A DNA stretch of 64,000 nucleotides from an uncultured Schlesneria sp. (lineage in GTDB: Bacteria > Planctomycetota > Planctomycetia > Planctomycetales > Planctomycetaceae). The stretch is taken from contig CAIMFH010000075.1 in assembly GCA_903840265.1 (NCBI GenBank), forward strand, positions 1-64,000, read 5' to 3'. Shown in pieces: positions 27,598-36,928 of the stretch; position 1 is the stretch's first letter; each line of letters opens with the position of its first letter. A model generated the notes under the pieces. The model was not told where the DNA came from. It saw only the letters and a list, made by a program, of their open reading frames with translations, and searched no databases. A program made the position numbers and the translations under genes.

Positions 27598-29271
27598 TCA
27601 GCGGAGTGATGGTTGGTTCGAGATCAATAAAGGTTCTGAACTCACCAATGGCAGCGACAACTTGTCTGCAAGTCGTTCTTCCAGGAAGACCGCGGCAATG
27701 GGATCGGCGTAGACGAGTCGCCAGCCGGGGGTCAGCAGCATCCCGTCGATCTGGGGTTTGGAAACTTTGCAATCTAGAATGACGACAGGGAGTCGTCCCG
27801 CGGGATCGAGCGGGACCAGTTGCTCCCAACTGCGGTCGCCACGCAACATCAGAAATCGAATCTGATCGAACAGCTCGAAAGTGTGACGGGAACAGACTTC
27901 CAATCGACCATCCATAAAGACACGACCGCCGGGGCCGTTGTGGTACGAGTAAGTGCTCGCAAAACCGTTGTGGGCGACAAAGGCATGATCCGGAAATCCG
28001 CGTTGACCCGCGAACAAACAGGCGGCGTGCGGGAATGTTCCGTAAAGCTCACCAATCCCGAACGGTTTGTTCTGTTCACCGAGTGCATTCCAAAGTCCTG
28101 TCACCACGCTGAGGATCAAGACGACAAGTGATGCTCCGATCGCGATCTGCAACCGAGGTCGTGGAAGAGTTGTGAACTGTTTGCACAATTGCAGGATGTC
28201 TTGAGTATTTGCACAAAGCGTCGTGGTCGCGACTATTGCAAAGATGTTGGTGTTGCGAGTGGCTTCCCAGGCCAGATGCGAGAAGCCCGCAAACAACAAG
28301 ACGCGCATGACATTCCAACGCCGATAGCACGCGAGCCAAATAAAACTTACCGCAGTAAGAATCCAAATGGTGAGTTCGGCGACGAAATAGTAGTTCGCAA
28401 AAGCGCGTGCTCCGTGCTTCCAAAAGAAGCCGAACGGTTGCGCGAATTCGCCAATTCGAACCGAATAGAAATCTTGTTCAACCGAAAACTTTCGATACAG
28501 CACCAAGGGGAACAGGGCTCCCTGTTCGAAATACGGATTGCAGAAAGCGGCGAGTCCGACCGCAATTGCAGCGTACATCAATAGGCGAGCGTCCGGCTCT
28601 GGGGGGGCGGTCTCCAAGCCCCAGCGACCTTTGGCAAACTCACGCACGATTCGATCCACGACATAGCAGGTGCCGACCACCAGACCGAGAATGAAGAGCG
28701 AATGGCAGTTGATCCACAGAACCTGGATTAGCGGCAGCAGCCAGATCAGACGCGGACGGTCAGTTAAGCGTGGAATGATCCACAACCAACTCGCCAGGAA
28801 AAACTGTGTCAGCACTTCCGGCCGCTCATAACCTCTACCTGAAATCGCGATGATCGCGGGGATCCAGAAGAGTGTCTTCAGCCACGTGGGCAAGGTTCGC
28901 CCGGTGGCAGTCCAGGCGATGGCAACGGTTGCCGTCAGCAGCATTGCCTTGATGACGACGACAAGGCGACTGCCGCCCAGGTGATAGAGCCCTGTGATCA
29001 GGAGCTGGAATCCCCAATGCAGATCGATCCACGGCTTGTCCACGTCCATGAACGTGAACCAGTCGACCGCAGGTAGCTCGCCCCGCTCGACGATCAATTC
29101 GCCGGTCCGCAGGTGCCACCAGAAATCGGTGTCGCACAGCGGGAAGCAGCAGGCGAGAAAAGTCCAGAGTAAGACGAGACCAAACAAGACGCCGTCGGCA
29201 TCACAGCGTGACCGCCACGAACGATGTGTTCGGCCTGATTGCAGTGCAGCGGGGACAGTGGTTTTCGCCAT
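27598..29271 (-). CDS. Multi-spanning membrane protein, glycosyltransferase-39-like or related
   Basis: 557 residues from ATG 29271 (no strong ribosome site; longer in-frame starts exist). About ten hydrophobic segments, with a conserved-looking first loop DTDFWWHLRTGELIVERGELPAVDWFTF. The D/E-rich first loop and helix count resemble membrane GT-C-type proteins, but no definite catalytic motif was found, so this is a fold-level guess. The C-terminal ~130 residues are soluble (FMDGRLEVCSRHTFELFDQ). It is alone on the minus strand. Similar unnamed proteins are frequent in planctomycetes. Confidence 0.68.
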   Translation of the reverse strand: MAKTTVPAALQSGRTHRSWRSRCDADGVLFGLVLLWTFLACCFPLCDTDFWWHLRTGELIVERGELPAVDWFTFMDVDKPWIDLHWGFQLLITGLYHLGGSRLVVVIKAMLLTATVAIAWTATGRTLPTWLKTLFWIPAIIAISGRGYERPEVLTQFFLASWLWIIPRLTDRPRLIWLLPLIQVLWINCHSLFILGLVVGTCYVVDRIVREFAKGRWGLETAPPEPDARLLMYAAIAVGLAAFCNPYFEQGALFPLVLYRKFSVEQDFYSVRIGEFAQPFGFFWKHGARAFANYYFVAELTIWILTAVSFIWLACYRRWNVMRVLLFAGFSHLAWEATRNTNIFAIVATTTLCANTQDILQLCKQFTTLPRPRLQIAIGASLVVLILSVVTGLWNALGEQNKPFGIGELYGTFPHAACLFAGQRGFPDHAFVAHNGFASTYSYHNGPGGRVFMDGRLEVCSRHTFELFDQIRFLMLRGDRSWEQLVPLDPAGRLPVVILDCKVSKPQIDGMLLTPGWRLVYADPIAAVFLEERLADKLSLPLVSSEPLLISNQPSLR

Positions 29272-29692
29272 GGACCAAATGCGGTTTCTTAATGACGTGC
29301 CTCGAACTGAGAAGCAGATACAAGCACAGCGGCGTGGTGTTTTCAATGCTGCGTGATTCGCATCTCAGCGCGATCGCGTCTTTCAATCTGGGTGGCACGC
29401 TCTGAGGTTTTGCGAAGGGCGTGGTCTTAAGTGAAGCCGAAATCCCACGCCGCACCCGGCTCCATCAGATTCAACTGGCAACCGTGCAGCCTTCGATCGA
29501 GAAGCGATGAACAGACCAGCAAAGCTCGATGCAAGACCACATCATTCGGAAACTCCGCGACGACTCCATTGATTAAGAACAGTCCACTTTGCAGAATCAC
29601 GATCAAAATTTGACCGCAGAATCAACACATCCATTGTTTCCGGCTTGGGACTGCTGTTCCTCGCATCGACCATAAAAGAAATGCAGGCAGAA
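29272..29692. other. Gene-free interval between the membrane protein and the adaptor gene
   Basis: Divergent intergenic space. It contains copy B of dispersed family 1 (29371-29451) and otherwise no reading frame with a ribosome site. Promoters for both flanking genes are expected here, but none was clear. Confidence 0.5.
29371..29451. repeat. Copy B of dispersed repeat family 1
   Basis: Contains GTGGCACGCTCTGAGG, TTTGCGAAGGGCGTGGT and AAGCCGAAATCC(C)ACGCC, colinear with the minus strand of 8342-8447 over about 80 bp. Unlike copy A, the opposite arm is missing after the CCGAAATCCCACGCC end, so it cannot form the long hairpin. Confidence 0.85.
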
Positions 29693-30898
29693 ATGACACG
29701 AAATTCAATTTGCCGTTGTGCCGGTGCCGGTCTTTTGGTGGTGATCGCGATGCTGCCAATAGGCTGCGGACAGCAACAGACTCACGGCGCGGCGAAGCCG
29801 CCCGAGACGGCCATTAAGGTCATTGTGGCCCTTCCGATTCAACAGGAGGTCACGGATTACATGGACTACACCGGGCGAACGGAGGCCGTTGAATCGGTCG
29901 ACATTCGCCCGCGAGTCAGCGGCTACCTGACGAAGGTCGGGTACATGGGGAGCCTGGACTCTGAGGTCAAAGAAGGTGCGTTGCTCTTCCAGATCGACGA
30001 GCGTCCCTATGTGAATGCTTTGGAGAGTGCCAAGGCTCGGCTGGCGAGTGCGAAAGCAGCCCTCAAGACGAATGCTGCGGAACTGGAGCGGACTGAAGGA
30101 TTATTCAAGAAAGGGGTCTCCGTTCAATCGGATTTGGATCGCGATATCGGTCGCAAGGCGCAGTCAGATGCCGACATCGAAAACGCTGAAGCCCAGCTGA
30201 ACCAGGCCAAACTCGATTTGGAATTCACCACGATCACATCCCCCATCGCAGGCATGATCAGTAAGCCAGCATTAACTGTCGGCAACCTCGTTTCTCCGAC
30301 CACGCAATCACTGACTTCGGTTGTGTCGTTCGATCCGATCTATGTGTATTTCGATCTGGACGAACCGTCGTTGTTGAGAATCCAGCAGAACATTCGCGAT
30401 GGCAAGCTGCCAACAGGAGACGAAGGGGAGTACAAAATCCTGCTGGGTCTGGCGAACGATACAGGGTACCCGCTGAGCGGGGTTCTCGATTTCGTCGACA
30501 ACCAAGTCAATCCGAACACCGGTACCATTCGCGTGCGGGGGATCTTCAAAAATCCCAAGCCGGCACGCGGGAAACGTGTGCTGACCCCCGGACTGTTTGC
30601 TCGCGTTCGAGTTCCGATGGGTTCCGCTCACTCGTCGCTATTGATCTCTGAACGAGCCGTCGGCCGCGATCAGGGCAAGTCGTTTGTGTATATCGTTGGC
30701 CCAGAAAACAAGGTCGCGCGGCGCTCGGTCAAACTCGGTGCCGTGCATGATGGTCTGCGAGTGGTCCTACCAGCGGAAGAGGGGGTCGACGGCATTCAGA
30801 GTGGCGACCAGGTCATTATCAGTGGGTTGCAGCGCGTCCGACCGGGAGTGACGGTGGAACCGATCGTGAAGTCGATGGCTGGCGCGACGGACAAATAG
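29693..30898 (+). CDS. RND efflux adaptor lipoprotein (AcrA/MexA-like)
   Basis: 401 residues from ATG 29693; ATG 29681 is in frame. The lipobox is LPIGC, so it is a lipoprotein like AcrA. Order of elements: barrel start RTEAVESVDIRPRVSGYL, lipoyl FQIDERPYVNAL, helical hairpin (ALESAKARLASAKAAL and SDADIENAEAQLNQAKLDLEFT), second lipoyl TTITSPIAGMIS, barrel NPNTGTIRVRGIFKNP and LTPGLFARVRVPMG, and membrane-proximal VYIVGPENKVARRSV. It precedes the pump gene by 55 bp. The length and motifs fit the HAE1-type drug/solvent class rather than metal. Confidence 0.95.
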   Translation: MTRNSICRCAGAGLLVVIAMLPIGCGQQQTHGAAKPPETAIKVIVALPIQQEVTDYMDYTGRTEAVESVDIRPRVSGYLTKVGYMGSLDSEVKEGALLFQIDERPYVNALESAKARLASAKAALKTNAAELERTEGLFKKGVSVQSDLDRDIGRKAQSDADIENAEAQLNQAKLDLEFTTITSPIAGMISKPALTVGNLVSPTTQSLTSVVSFDPIYVYFDLDEPSLLRIQQNIRDGKLPTGDEGEYKILLGLANDTGYPLSGVLDFVDNQVNPNTGTIRVRGIFKNPKPARGKRVLTPGLFARVRVPMGSAHSSLLISERAVGRDQGKSFVYIVGPENKVARRSVKLGAVHDGLRVVLPAEEGVDGIQSGDQVIISGLQRVRPGVTVEPIVKSMAGATDK

Positions 30899-30953
30899 CA
30901 GGCAATTCTGGCGTCACTTGCTGACCTGAAAACCTCTTCGATCAGATTCCAAT

Positions 30954-33900
30954 ATGCTTGCTAAATTCTTCATCGATCGCCCGGTCTTTTCTGTGGTGAT
31001 TTCTATCGTGATCGTGTTCGCTGGCCTGTCTGCCCTGGCGACACTACCGATCGCTCAGTATCCAGAAATCGCTCCGCCGACGGTCGAGGTCTCCTGCGCT
31101 TACCCAGGTGCGAACGCGAAAGTCGTGCAGGACACTGTTGCTGCTCCAATCGAGCAGGAAGTCAACGGCGTCGAGAATATGCTGTACATGTCGTCGACCT
31201 CGACGAACGACGGTGGATATCGGTTGAACGTCACGTTCAAGCTGGGCACGAATCTCGACATGGCCCAGGTGATGGTGCAAAACCGCGTCTCTCTCGCCAC
31301 GCCCCGCTTGCCCGATGTGGTCAAGAACACCGGCGTGAGTACGAAGAAGAGGTCCCCCAGCATCCTGCTGGTGGTCAATATGTACTCGGATGACGACCCG
31401 GTCACGGGCAAGCCGATTTTCAGTCAGCTCGAACTCAGTAACTATGCGACCATCTACGTTCGAGACGAACTGTTGCGTCTGGAAGGGGTGGGCGACGTCG
31501 CCTTCCTGGGACAGATGGACTACAGCATGCGAGTCTGGCTGAACCCTGAGCGATTGGCGTCTCGAGGGATGACAGTCGGCGATGTCATGAACTCGCTGAA
31601 AGAACAAAACGTCCAAGTCGCCGCAGGTCGTGTTGGTCAACCGCCGACTCTGCCGGGCGTGGACTTTCAATACACGCTCTCGACATTGGGCCGCTTGATC
31701 GAGCCTGAGCAATTTGGGGAGATCATCGTAAAGACGGGGAGCATCGGTGAGATTACCCGCCTTCGTGATGTGGGACGTTTGGAGCTGGGAGCCAAGAACG
31801 AAGACACTCGTTGTTTTCTCGACGGGACGCCTTCCATTGGGCTGCCGATTTATCAGCTTCCCGGCTCGAACGCCTTGGACACGGCAGAGCGCGTCCATAA
31901 GACGATGCGTCGCCTCGAGGGGCGCTTTCGAGAAGGAATGCACTACAAGATCGCCTACGACACGACCCCGTTCATCGAACAATCGGTGGAAGAGGTCTTT
32001 CACGCGTTGCGGGATGCCATCATCCTGGTCGCCATCGTCGTGCTGCTGTTCCTGCAGGATTGGAAGTCGATGATCCTGCCAATGATCGACGTTCCCGTGT
32101 CGTTGATTGGAACACTGGCCGTGATGGCGATGATGGGTTTTACGCTCAACAATTTGACTCTGTTCGGGCTGGTGCTGGCGATCGGAATCGTGGTGGACGA
32201 CGCGATCGTGGTGCTGGAAAATATCGAAGTCTGGCTCGCCAAGGGTCAAGATGCCAGAACGGCCACGATCAATGCGATGAACGAAATCACCGGCCCGATC
32301 ATTGCGATCACACTGGTGCTCAGTTCGGTCTTCCTGCCGAGTGCCTTTCTGGGCGGAATCAGTGGTCAGTTCTATCGCCAGTTCGCGCTGACGATTGCCA
32401 CGTCGATGATTATCTCGGCAATCAATGCGATGACGATGACGCCGTCACGCGCCGTCCAGATCTTTAAGAATCGGAAGCACGGGCACGACGATCGGGAAGC
32501 ACTGCCATGGTGGGGCTATATGATCCTGCTGGGGTGGCTGAGCGGATCGCAGTTGTGGAACTATTTCGGTGGCCCATTCAAAGAGAGTGCCCCGGCTATC
32601 CAGTGGCTGATCGTGATCGGCATGGCACTGCCGGGTGCTGTCATTGGCTGGGCGATTACGAAGCCTGCAAATCGCGTTTTTGCAGTCATCTTCAAGTGGT
32701 TTAACCGTGGCTTCGACTTCCTGACACAAGTTTATGGAAAAATGGTGGGTTGGTCGCTGAGACTGTGTGTGATTGTGCTGTTCGTCTACGGTGGCCTGTT
32801 GGGACTGACTTATGTCGGGATCACGAAGACTCCCGTGGGTTTCATTCCGAATCAAGACAAGGGTTATCTGCTGGTTAACGTCCAGCTGCCAGATTCGGCA
32901 TCGCTCGACCGGACAATTGAAGTCGTCAAGCGGATCGACAAGATCGCCAGTGAAACGCCTGGTGTTGCGCACCGGCTCGGCATTCCTGGACAGTCGTTCA
33001 TCCTCAATGCCGTTGGATCGAACTTCGCGTCGATGTTCATCATCCTCGACGAATTTGATCAGCGAACGGACCATTCGTTGTATTCAGAAATTATCGCACG
33101 CAAATTGCGAAAGCAGTTCTTCGATGAGATTCTGGATGCTCAAATCGCTGTGTTCGGAGCTCCCGCTGTGGACGGACTCGGAAACGCTGGCGGCTTCAAG
33201 CTGATGGTTGAAGATCTGGTTGGCGGCCAACTATCCGACTTGCAAGAGCAGGCCGACACGTTGGCTCGAAAGGGGAATGAAACGCCGGGGCTAGTCGGCT
33301 TGTTTAACAGCTTCCGTGCCAATACTCCGCAATTGTATATCGACGTGGACCGTACGAAGTGCAAATCGATGGGCATCCCACTGAACGACGTCTTTAACGC
33401 TCTGCAGGTTTATCTGGGCGGCTATTACGTAAACGATTTCAACCAGTTTGGGCGTACCTGGCAGGTCAACTTGCAGGCCGATACCGCATTCAGAGCTCAA
33501 CCGGACGACATCAAAGCATTGAAGGTTCGCAATGCGCAAGGCCAGATGATTCCGCTTGGCACATTGGTCACGATCGAAGAGATTGGCGGCCCAGTACTTG
33601 TGACTCGTTACAACATGCGGACGGCCGCGACGATCAATGGAGCATCATTGCCAGGGGTCAGCTCTGGTCAGATGATTCAGATGATGGAAGGGTTGGCGAA
33701 GTCGGAACTGTCGCAAGACCTGACGTTCGAATGGACCGAGTTGACGTATCTGCAACTGATCGAAGGGAGTGCCGCGATCTTCGCATTTGTCGGTGCGATC
33801 CTGCTGGTCTTTCAAGTGCTTGCGGCTCAGTACGAAAGCTGGTCGATGCCGCTTGCTGTCTTGCTGGTGGTGCCGATGTGTCTGCTGAGTGCTGTTTGTG

Positions 33901-34340
33901 GATTGTGGATGTGGAAGCTGGATCTGAACATCTTCGTGCAAGTCGGTTTTATCGTGCTGGTCGGTCTGGCGGCGAAGAATGCGATTCTGATCGTCGAAAC
34001 GGCACGTCACCGAAAAGCAGCGGGGGCATCGCGATTCGATGCCGCGGTCGCCGCGAGCAAGGATCGACTGCGACCGATTATCATGACCTCGTTCGCATTC
34101 ATCCTGGGCGTGATGCCACTGGTCGTGTCACACGGGGCCGGTGCCGAGATGCGGCGAACGCTGGGTGTCGCGGTCTTTTTCGGGATGCTCGGCGTGACGG
34201 TCTTCGGGATCTTCCTGACGCCTGTGTTCTACTTCGTGATCGACTGGCTTTCGACACGAGGGCAGAAGCCCGCGGACCCCCATCCGACTTCAGAAACTTT
34301 CGTGGCAGAATCAGTGCCGCCAGTATCGCCTGGTCATTAA
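30954..34340 (+). CDS. RND efflux pump, HAE1 class (AcrB/MexB-like), with an extra membrane insert
   Basis: 1128 residues, longer than the usual ~1040. The N-terminus FFIDRPVFSVVISI, the TM4 motif AIGIVVDDAIVVLENIE (two Asp) and the second-half GLAAKNAILIVETA (Lys) are those of proton-driven AcrB pumps. Between TM6 and TM7 (about residues 505-600) is an insert with two extra hydrophobic segments (WWGYMILLGWLSG and WLIVIGMALPGAVIGW), so 14 spans are predicted instead of 12. Substrates are probably hydrophobic compounds (class-based inference). No TolC follows, so it must borrow a channel. Confidence 0.95.
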   Translation: MLAKFFIDRPVFSVVISIVIVFAGLSALATLPIAQYPEIAPPTVEVSCAYPGANAKVVQDTVAAPIEQEVNGVENMLYMSSTSTNDGGYRLNVTFKLGTNLDMAQVMVQNRVSLATPRLPDVVKNTGVSTKKRSPSILLVVNMYSDDDPVTGKPIFSQLELSNYATIYVRDELLRLEGVGDVAFLGQMDYSMRVWLNPERLASRGMTVGDVMNSLKEQNVQVAAGRVGQPPTLPGVDFQYTLSTLGRLIEPEQFGEIIVKTGSIGEITRLRDVGRLELGAKNEDTRCFLDGTPSIGLPIYQLPGSNALDTAERVHKTMRRLEGRFREGMHYKIAYDTTPFIEQSVEEVFHALRDAIILVAIVVLLFLQDWKSMILPMIDVPVSLIGTLAVMAMMGFTLNNLTLFGLVLAIGIVVDDAIVVLENIEVWLAKGQDARTATINAMNEITGPIIAITLVLSSVFLPSAFLGGISGQFYRQFALTIATSMIISAINAMTMTPSRAVQIFKNRKHGHDDREALPWWGYMILLGWLSGSQLWNYFGGPFKESAPAIQWLIVIGMALPGAVIGWAITKPANRVFAVIFKWFNRGFDFLTQVYGKMVGWSLRLCVIVLFVYGGLLGLTYVGITKTPVGFIPNQDKGYLLVNVQLPDSASLDRTIEVVKRIDKIASETPGVAHRLGIPGQSFILNAVGSNFASMFIILDEFDQRTDHSLYSEIIARKLRKQFFDEILDAQIAVFGAPAVDGLGNAGGFKLMVEDLVGGQLSDLQEQADTLARKGNETPGLVGLFNSFRANTPQLYIDVDRTKCKSMGIPLNDVFNALQVYLGGYYVNDFNQFGRTWQVNLQADTAFRAQPDDIKALKVRNAQGQMIPLGTLVTIEEIGGPVLVTRYNMRTAATINGASLPGVSSGQMIQMMEGLAKSELSQDLTFEWTELTYLQLIEGSAAIFAFVGAILLVFQVLAAQYESWSMPLAVLLVVPMCLLSAVCGLWMWKLDLNIFVQVGFIVLVGLAAKNAILIVETARHRKAAGASRFDAAVAASKDRLRPIIMTSFAFILGVMPLVVSHGAGAEMRRTLGVAVFFGMLGVTVFGIFLTPVFYFVIDWLSTRGQKPADPHPTSETFVAESVPPVSPGH

Positions 34341-34480
34341 GCGATGGCCGGGTGCCGGAGGCTATTTGGTTTTGGGTGCCGCGGTTTTGGAGCCTCGACA
34401 AAGCCGTGCTGCCTTGAGACTCGCCCCTAACAATGACGACTTGTCAGGCGGAGATCGATTGGCAAGATCAAAGGTAAGAG

Positions 34481-34539
34481 AAGACACGGCCTTGTCGAAG
34501 ACTCCAAAACCGTGGCACACTGACCAACGCTTGTCGCGA
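34481..34539. repeat. Copy 2 of dispersed repeat family 2
   Basis: AAGACACGGCC(TT)GTCGA(A)GACTCCAA(AA)CCGTGGCAC...GCTTGTCGCGA aligns with 26091-26149 over ~59 bp with few changes. It lies between the pump gene and the convergent dus gene. Confidence 0.85.
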
Positions 34540-34559
34540 ATGCAATCGACCGCGGTGGC

Positions 34560-35639
34560 TTAGATCTTTGATTGGGAATCCGGATACCATTGGTCGATGA
34601 CGGCTCGCCATTCGGACAGACAATGCGATGCGGCGAACGCATTTCGTGCGGCGTCTGGTTGCGGATGCAGTCTGGCGAACTTGATGCTGTGTGCGCGCAT
34701 CGTTGAACTGGCGGCGGCTTCGTTCGTCGCACTGATCGCCAGTTCACAGTGCATCAGCAAGATGCGGCGTTGCTCAACCAAGTCCGGCTCCGGCATTGGG
34801 AAACCCTCCGCGAGCGCTTGAGCCTGTTGAAAGATCCAGGGGTTACCGATCGCACCTCGAGCCACTGACACGCCATCGACGCCGGTCCACCGCAGCATGT
34901 CGACACAGGCTTGGGCCGTGAACAGATCTCCGCTACCAATGATGGTAAGGAGCCCCGCGTGTGCTTTGACTTCGCGAAGGAAATCCCAGTTGCTTGGGCC
35001 GACGTATTTCTGGTCGACAGTTCGGCCATGGACTGTGATCGCGGCAACTCCGCGTGCAAAGGCGCCGTCCAGAATCTCAAAGAACCGATCACGGCTTTGT
35101 GGCGAATCGTCGATGCCGCGCCTCATCTTCAGTGTGACGGGGAGCTGAGAGGGAACGGCGTCGCGAACGCGATCGACAATCTCGAGCGCGACATGCGGCT
35201 GACTGAGGTGATAGCCTCCTCGGCATCCGCCGACCGCAGACTTCACGGGGCAGCCAAAGTTAATGTCGATCACATCGAATCCCGCTGCGACCAGTTTTTC
35301 GGCGGCAGGACCGAATTCAGCCGGGTTCGATCCCATGAGCTGACCACCGACCGGGTGTTCTTCGTCAGTAATCCGCAGGTGATGCTGAGTCTTGCGACGC
35401 CCTTTCAGGTCCATGACGAAGCGATCAATCATGACCTCGGCGAGCGTGTAGGTTGCCCCCAATCGCCGGGCGACGATGCGCATTGGCCCATCGCTATAAC
35501 CACTGAGTGCCGCTTGCACGGCCGGAAAACCAATGGCCACACCACCGATCGACAGCGGGCGAATAGGAAACGGGGCTGCTGGGGGCTGATTCCAGACTGG
35601 CGGAGGAAGGCGGTCGAGTTGCGAGGTCGCATTAGTCAT
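34560..35639 (-). CDS. tRNA-dihydrouridine synthase
   Basis: 359 residues from ATG 35639; an upstream in-frame codon at 35714 would add 25 unlikely residues. TIM-barrel FMN enzyme that reduces uridine in tRNA. Seen: GYSDGPMRIVARRLGA at the start of the barrel, DLKGRRKTQHHL, GGQLMGSNP, the catalytic Cys in DINFGCPVKS, VTLKMRRGIDD, ITVHGRTVDQ, IIGSGD and GVDGVSVARGAIGNPW. The C-terminal helical domain is present. Whether it is DusA, DusB or DusC type cannot be fixed here. It is a single gene, divergent from the coiled-coil gene. Confidence 0.92.
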   Translation of the reverse strand: MTNATSQLDRLPPPVWNQPPAAPFPIRPLSIGGVAIGFPAVQAALSGYSDGPMRIVARRLGATYTLAEVMIDRFVMDLKGRRKTQHHLRITDEEHPVGGQLMGSNPAEFGPAAEKLVAAGFDVIDINFGCPVKSAVGGCRGGYHLSQPHVALEIVDRVRDAVPSQLPVTLKMRRGIDDSPQSRDRFFEILDGAFARGVAAITVHGRTVDQKYVGPSNWDFLREVKAHAGLLTIIGSGDLFTAQACVDMLRWTGVDGVSVARGAIGNPWIFQQAQALAEGFPMPEPDLVEQRRILLMHCELAISATNEAAASSTMRAHSIKFARLHPQPDAARNAFAASHCLSEWRAVIDQWYPDSQSKI

Positions 35640-35952
35640 GGGAGCGATTTTGACGAAAATTGGGGACTTTGGAAGCGACCCTCCGGCGAGTTCCGAAAGA
35701 TGCTCCTTGACCACCGTTCTCCCACAGGCCTATATTCATAGGTAGTCTGAACCTGTGAATCGGCAGCGCAGGATTAAATCGGTTTTGCGGATTGTAACGG
35801 ATCAGCGGTCCGCGGCAGCGTCGAATCGACGGAATCTTCGGCGAACATTGAGGTTGTCGCCAGACTTCTCGGTCGATTGACCTGGCGCGGGGCTGAGCGA
35901 TCAGTCGATAATGACGCCGGGTGTTTCTTCGTCAGCGGTTGAGGGTTTTGTC
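35640..35952. other. Divergent intergenic region
   Basis: Separates dus from the coiled-coil membrane protein gene. Apart from the promoter at 35707-35736 and a small CCTATATTCATAGG palindrome overlapping its -10 region, nothing recognisable was seen. The long leader of about 205 nt is unexplained. Confidence 0.5.
35707..35736 (+). promoter_or_regulatory. Sigma70-type promoter upstream of the coiled-coil gene
   Basis: TTGACC (35707-35712), an 18-bp spacer and TATATT (35731-35736). The -10 sits in the palindrome CCTAT-ATTC-ATAGG (35729-35742), a possible operator. It would make a leader of about 205 nt before ATG 35953. Confidence 0.5.
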
Positions 35953-36825
35953 ATGCACATCATGGGAAAAGTCGGTGTCTGGCTGGTGGTGGTGGTGGCC
36001 ATCGCTTCGACCGTTTTGACCGCGAAGTTCATCCAGGTCCGCAACAGTTGGACAAAGAAAGACGTTGCGTTTCAGAAAGCGTATCAGACGCTGCAGCCCA
36101 AAATCGCGGATCTCAGCGAACAAGTGACGCGACTGGAAGCGGAACTGTTCCGTTCAAAAGAGTTGTGGGGCCAGCACCTGAACGGGGTGGTCACGACTGT
36201 GCAGCGTCAACCGGAAGGGATCCTGGCTATTGATCGCGGGACCGATCAGGGGCTGCGTGAGAAAATGACCCTGTACGGTTTCGAAATTATGGAAGATGGA
36301 AGCAGCGTCTATCGCGGCGACTTCACGGTGACCACAGCGCGCAACGCACAGGCCCAGTTGCAGCCCAACTGGCGAGTTCGTCCTGAAGATGTCGCGACGT
36401 GGCAGCAAAACGGGAAATGGCGCTGGCGAAACCTGGTTCCACCAGGAATTCAGCCGAATTATGACCAGCAGATTCTGGGGATCGCCAAAGCAGGCGATAC
36501 GCTGACCGAGCGGCAGAAGAAGCTGGCCACGGAAGTGGCCTTGGGAAAAGCGGCCGAAGCACAAAAGGATCTACGTGAGGCGGAATTAGCGGGTGGCGAT
36601 CAGCTCTCCAAAGATCCTGCAGTCGCTGTCGAATACCGCGAAGGTTTGGTGGCCGCGATCGAACAGACTGAAGAAGCCCGCAATCAGGTACTGCTGAAAG
36701 TGGACGCCCTTCGTCGAAAATTGCGAGCGGCTCAACAGAGCGTTGAACGATTGCAGACGGAGAACATCGAATTGGCTCGCAAGCTGCCCCAGGCATCGGC
36801 CGCGGCGGACCAAGCGTCGAAGTGA
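35953..36825 (+). CDS. Membrane-anchored coiled-coil protein
   Basis: 290 residues. ATG 35953 has GAGGG about 7 nt upstream, and an earlier in-frame ATG at 35911 is unlikely. One N-terminal membrane helix (about 7-25) is followed by a first coiled coil (about 40-75), then a strand-rich middle (LAIDRGTDQGLREKMTLYGFEI, about 95-140). A long C-terminal helix (about 180-290) rich in Glu, Ala, Lys and Arg shows heptad-like patterning. I do not recognise a family. It lies 103 bp upstream of the rhomboid-fold gene and on the same strand, so the two may act together at the membrane. Confidence 0.75.
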   Translation: MHIMGKVGVWLVVVVAIASTVLTAKFIQVRNSWTKKDVAFQKAYQTLQPKIADLSEQVTRLEAELFRSKELWGQHLNGVVTTVQRQPEGILAIDRGTDQGLREKMTLYGFEIMEDGSSVYRGDFTVTTARNAQAQLQPNWRVRPEDVATWQQNGKWRWRNLVPPGIQPNYDQQILGIAKAGDTLTERQKKLATEVALGKAAEAQKDLREAELAGGDQLSKDPAVAVEYREGLVAAIEQTEEARNQVLLKVDALRRKLRAAQQSVERLQTENIELARKLPQASAAADQASK

Positions 36826-36928
36826 TTGGTCCGGTCAATCCGGACAGTTTTATCCGCCGTGCGTTTGCGGTTCCCCCCCGCCCCGCGCGGCGTTCGTGTT
36901 TGAATTCCCTGATCACCGGATGTGAACC

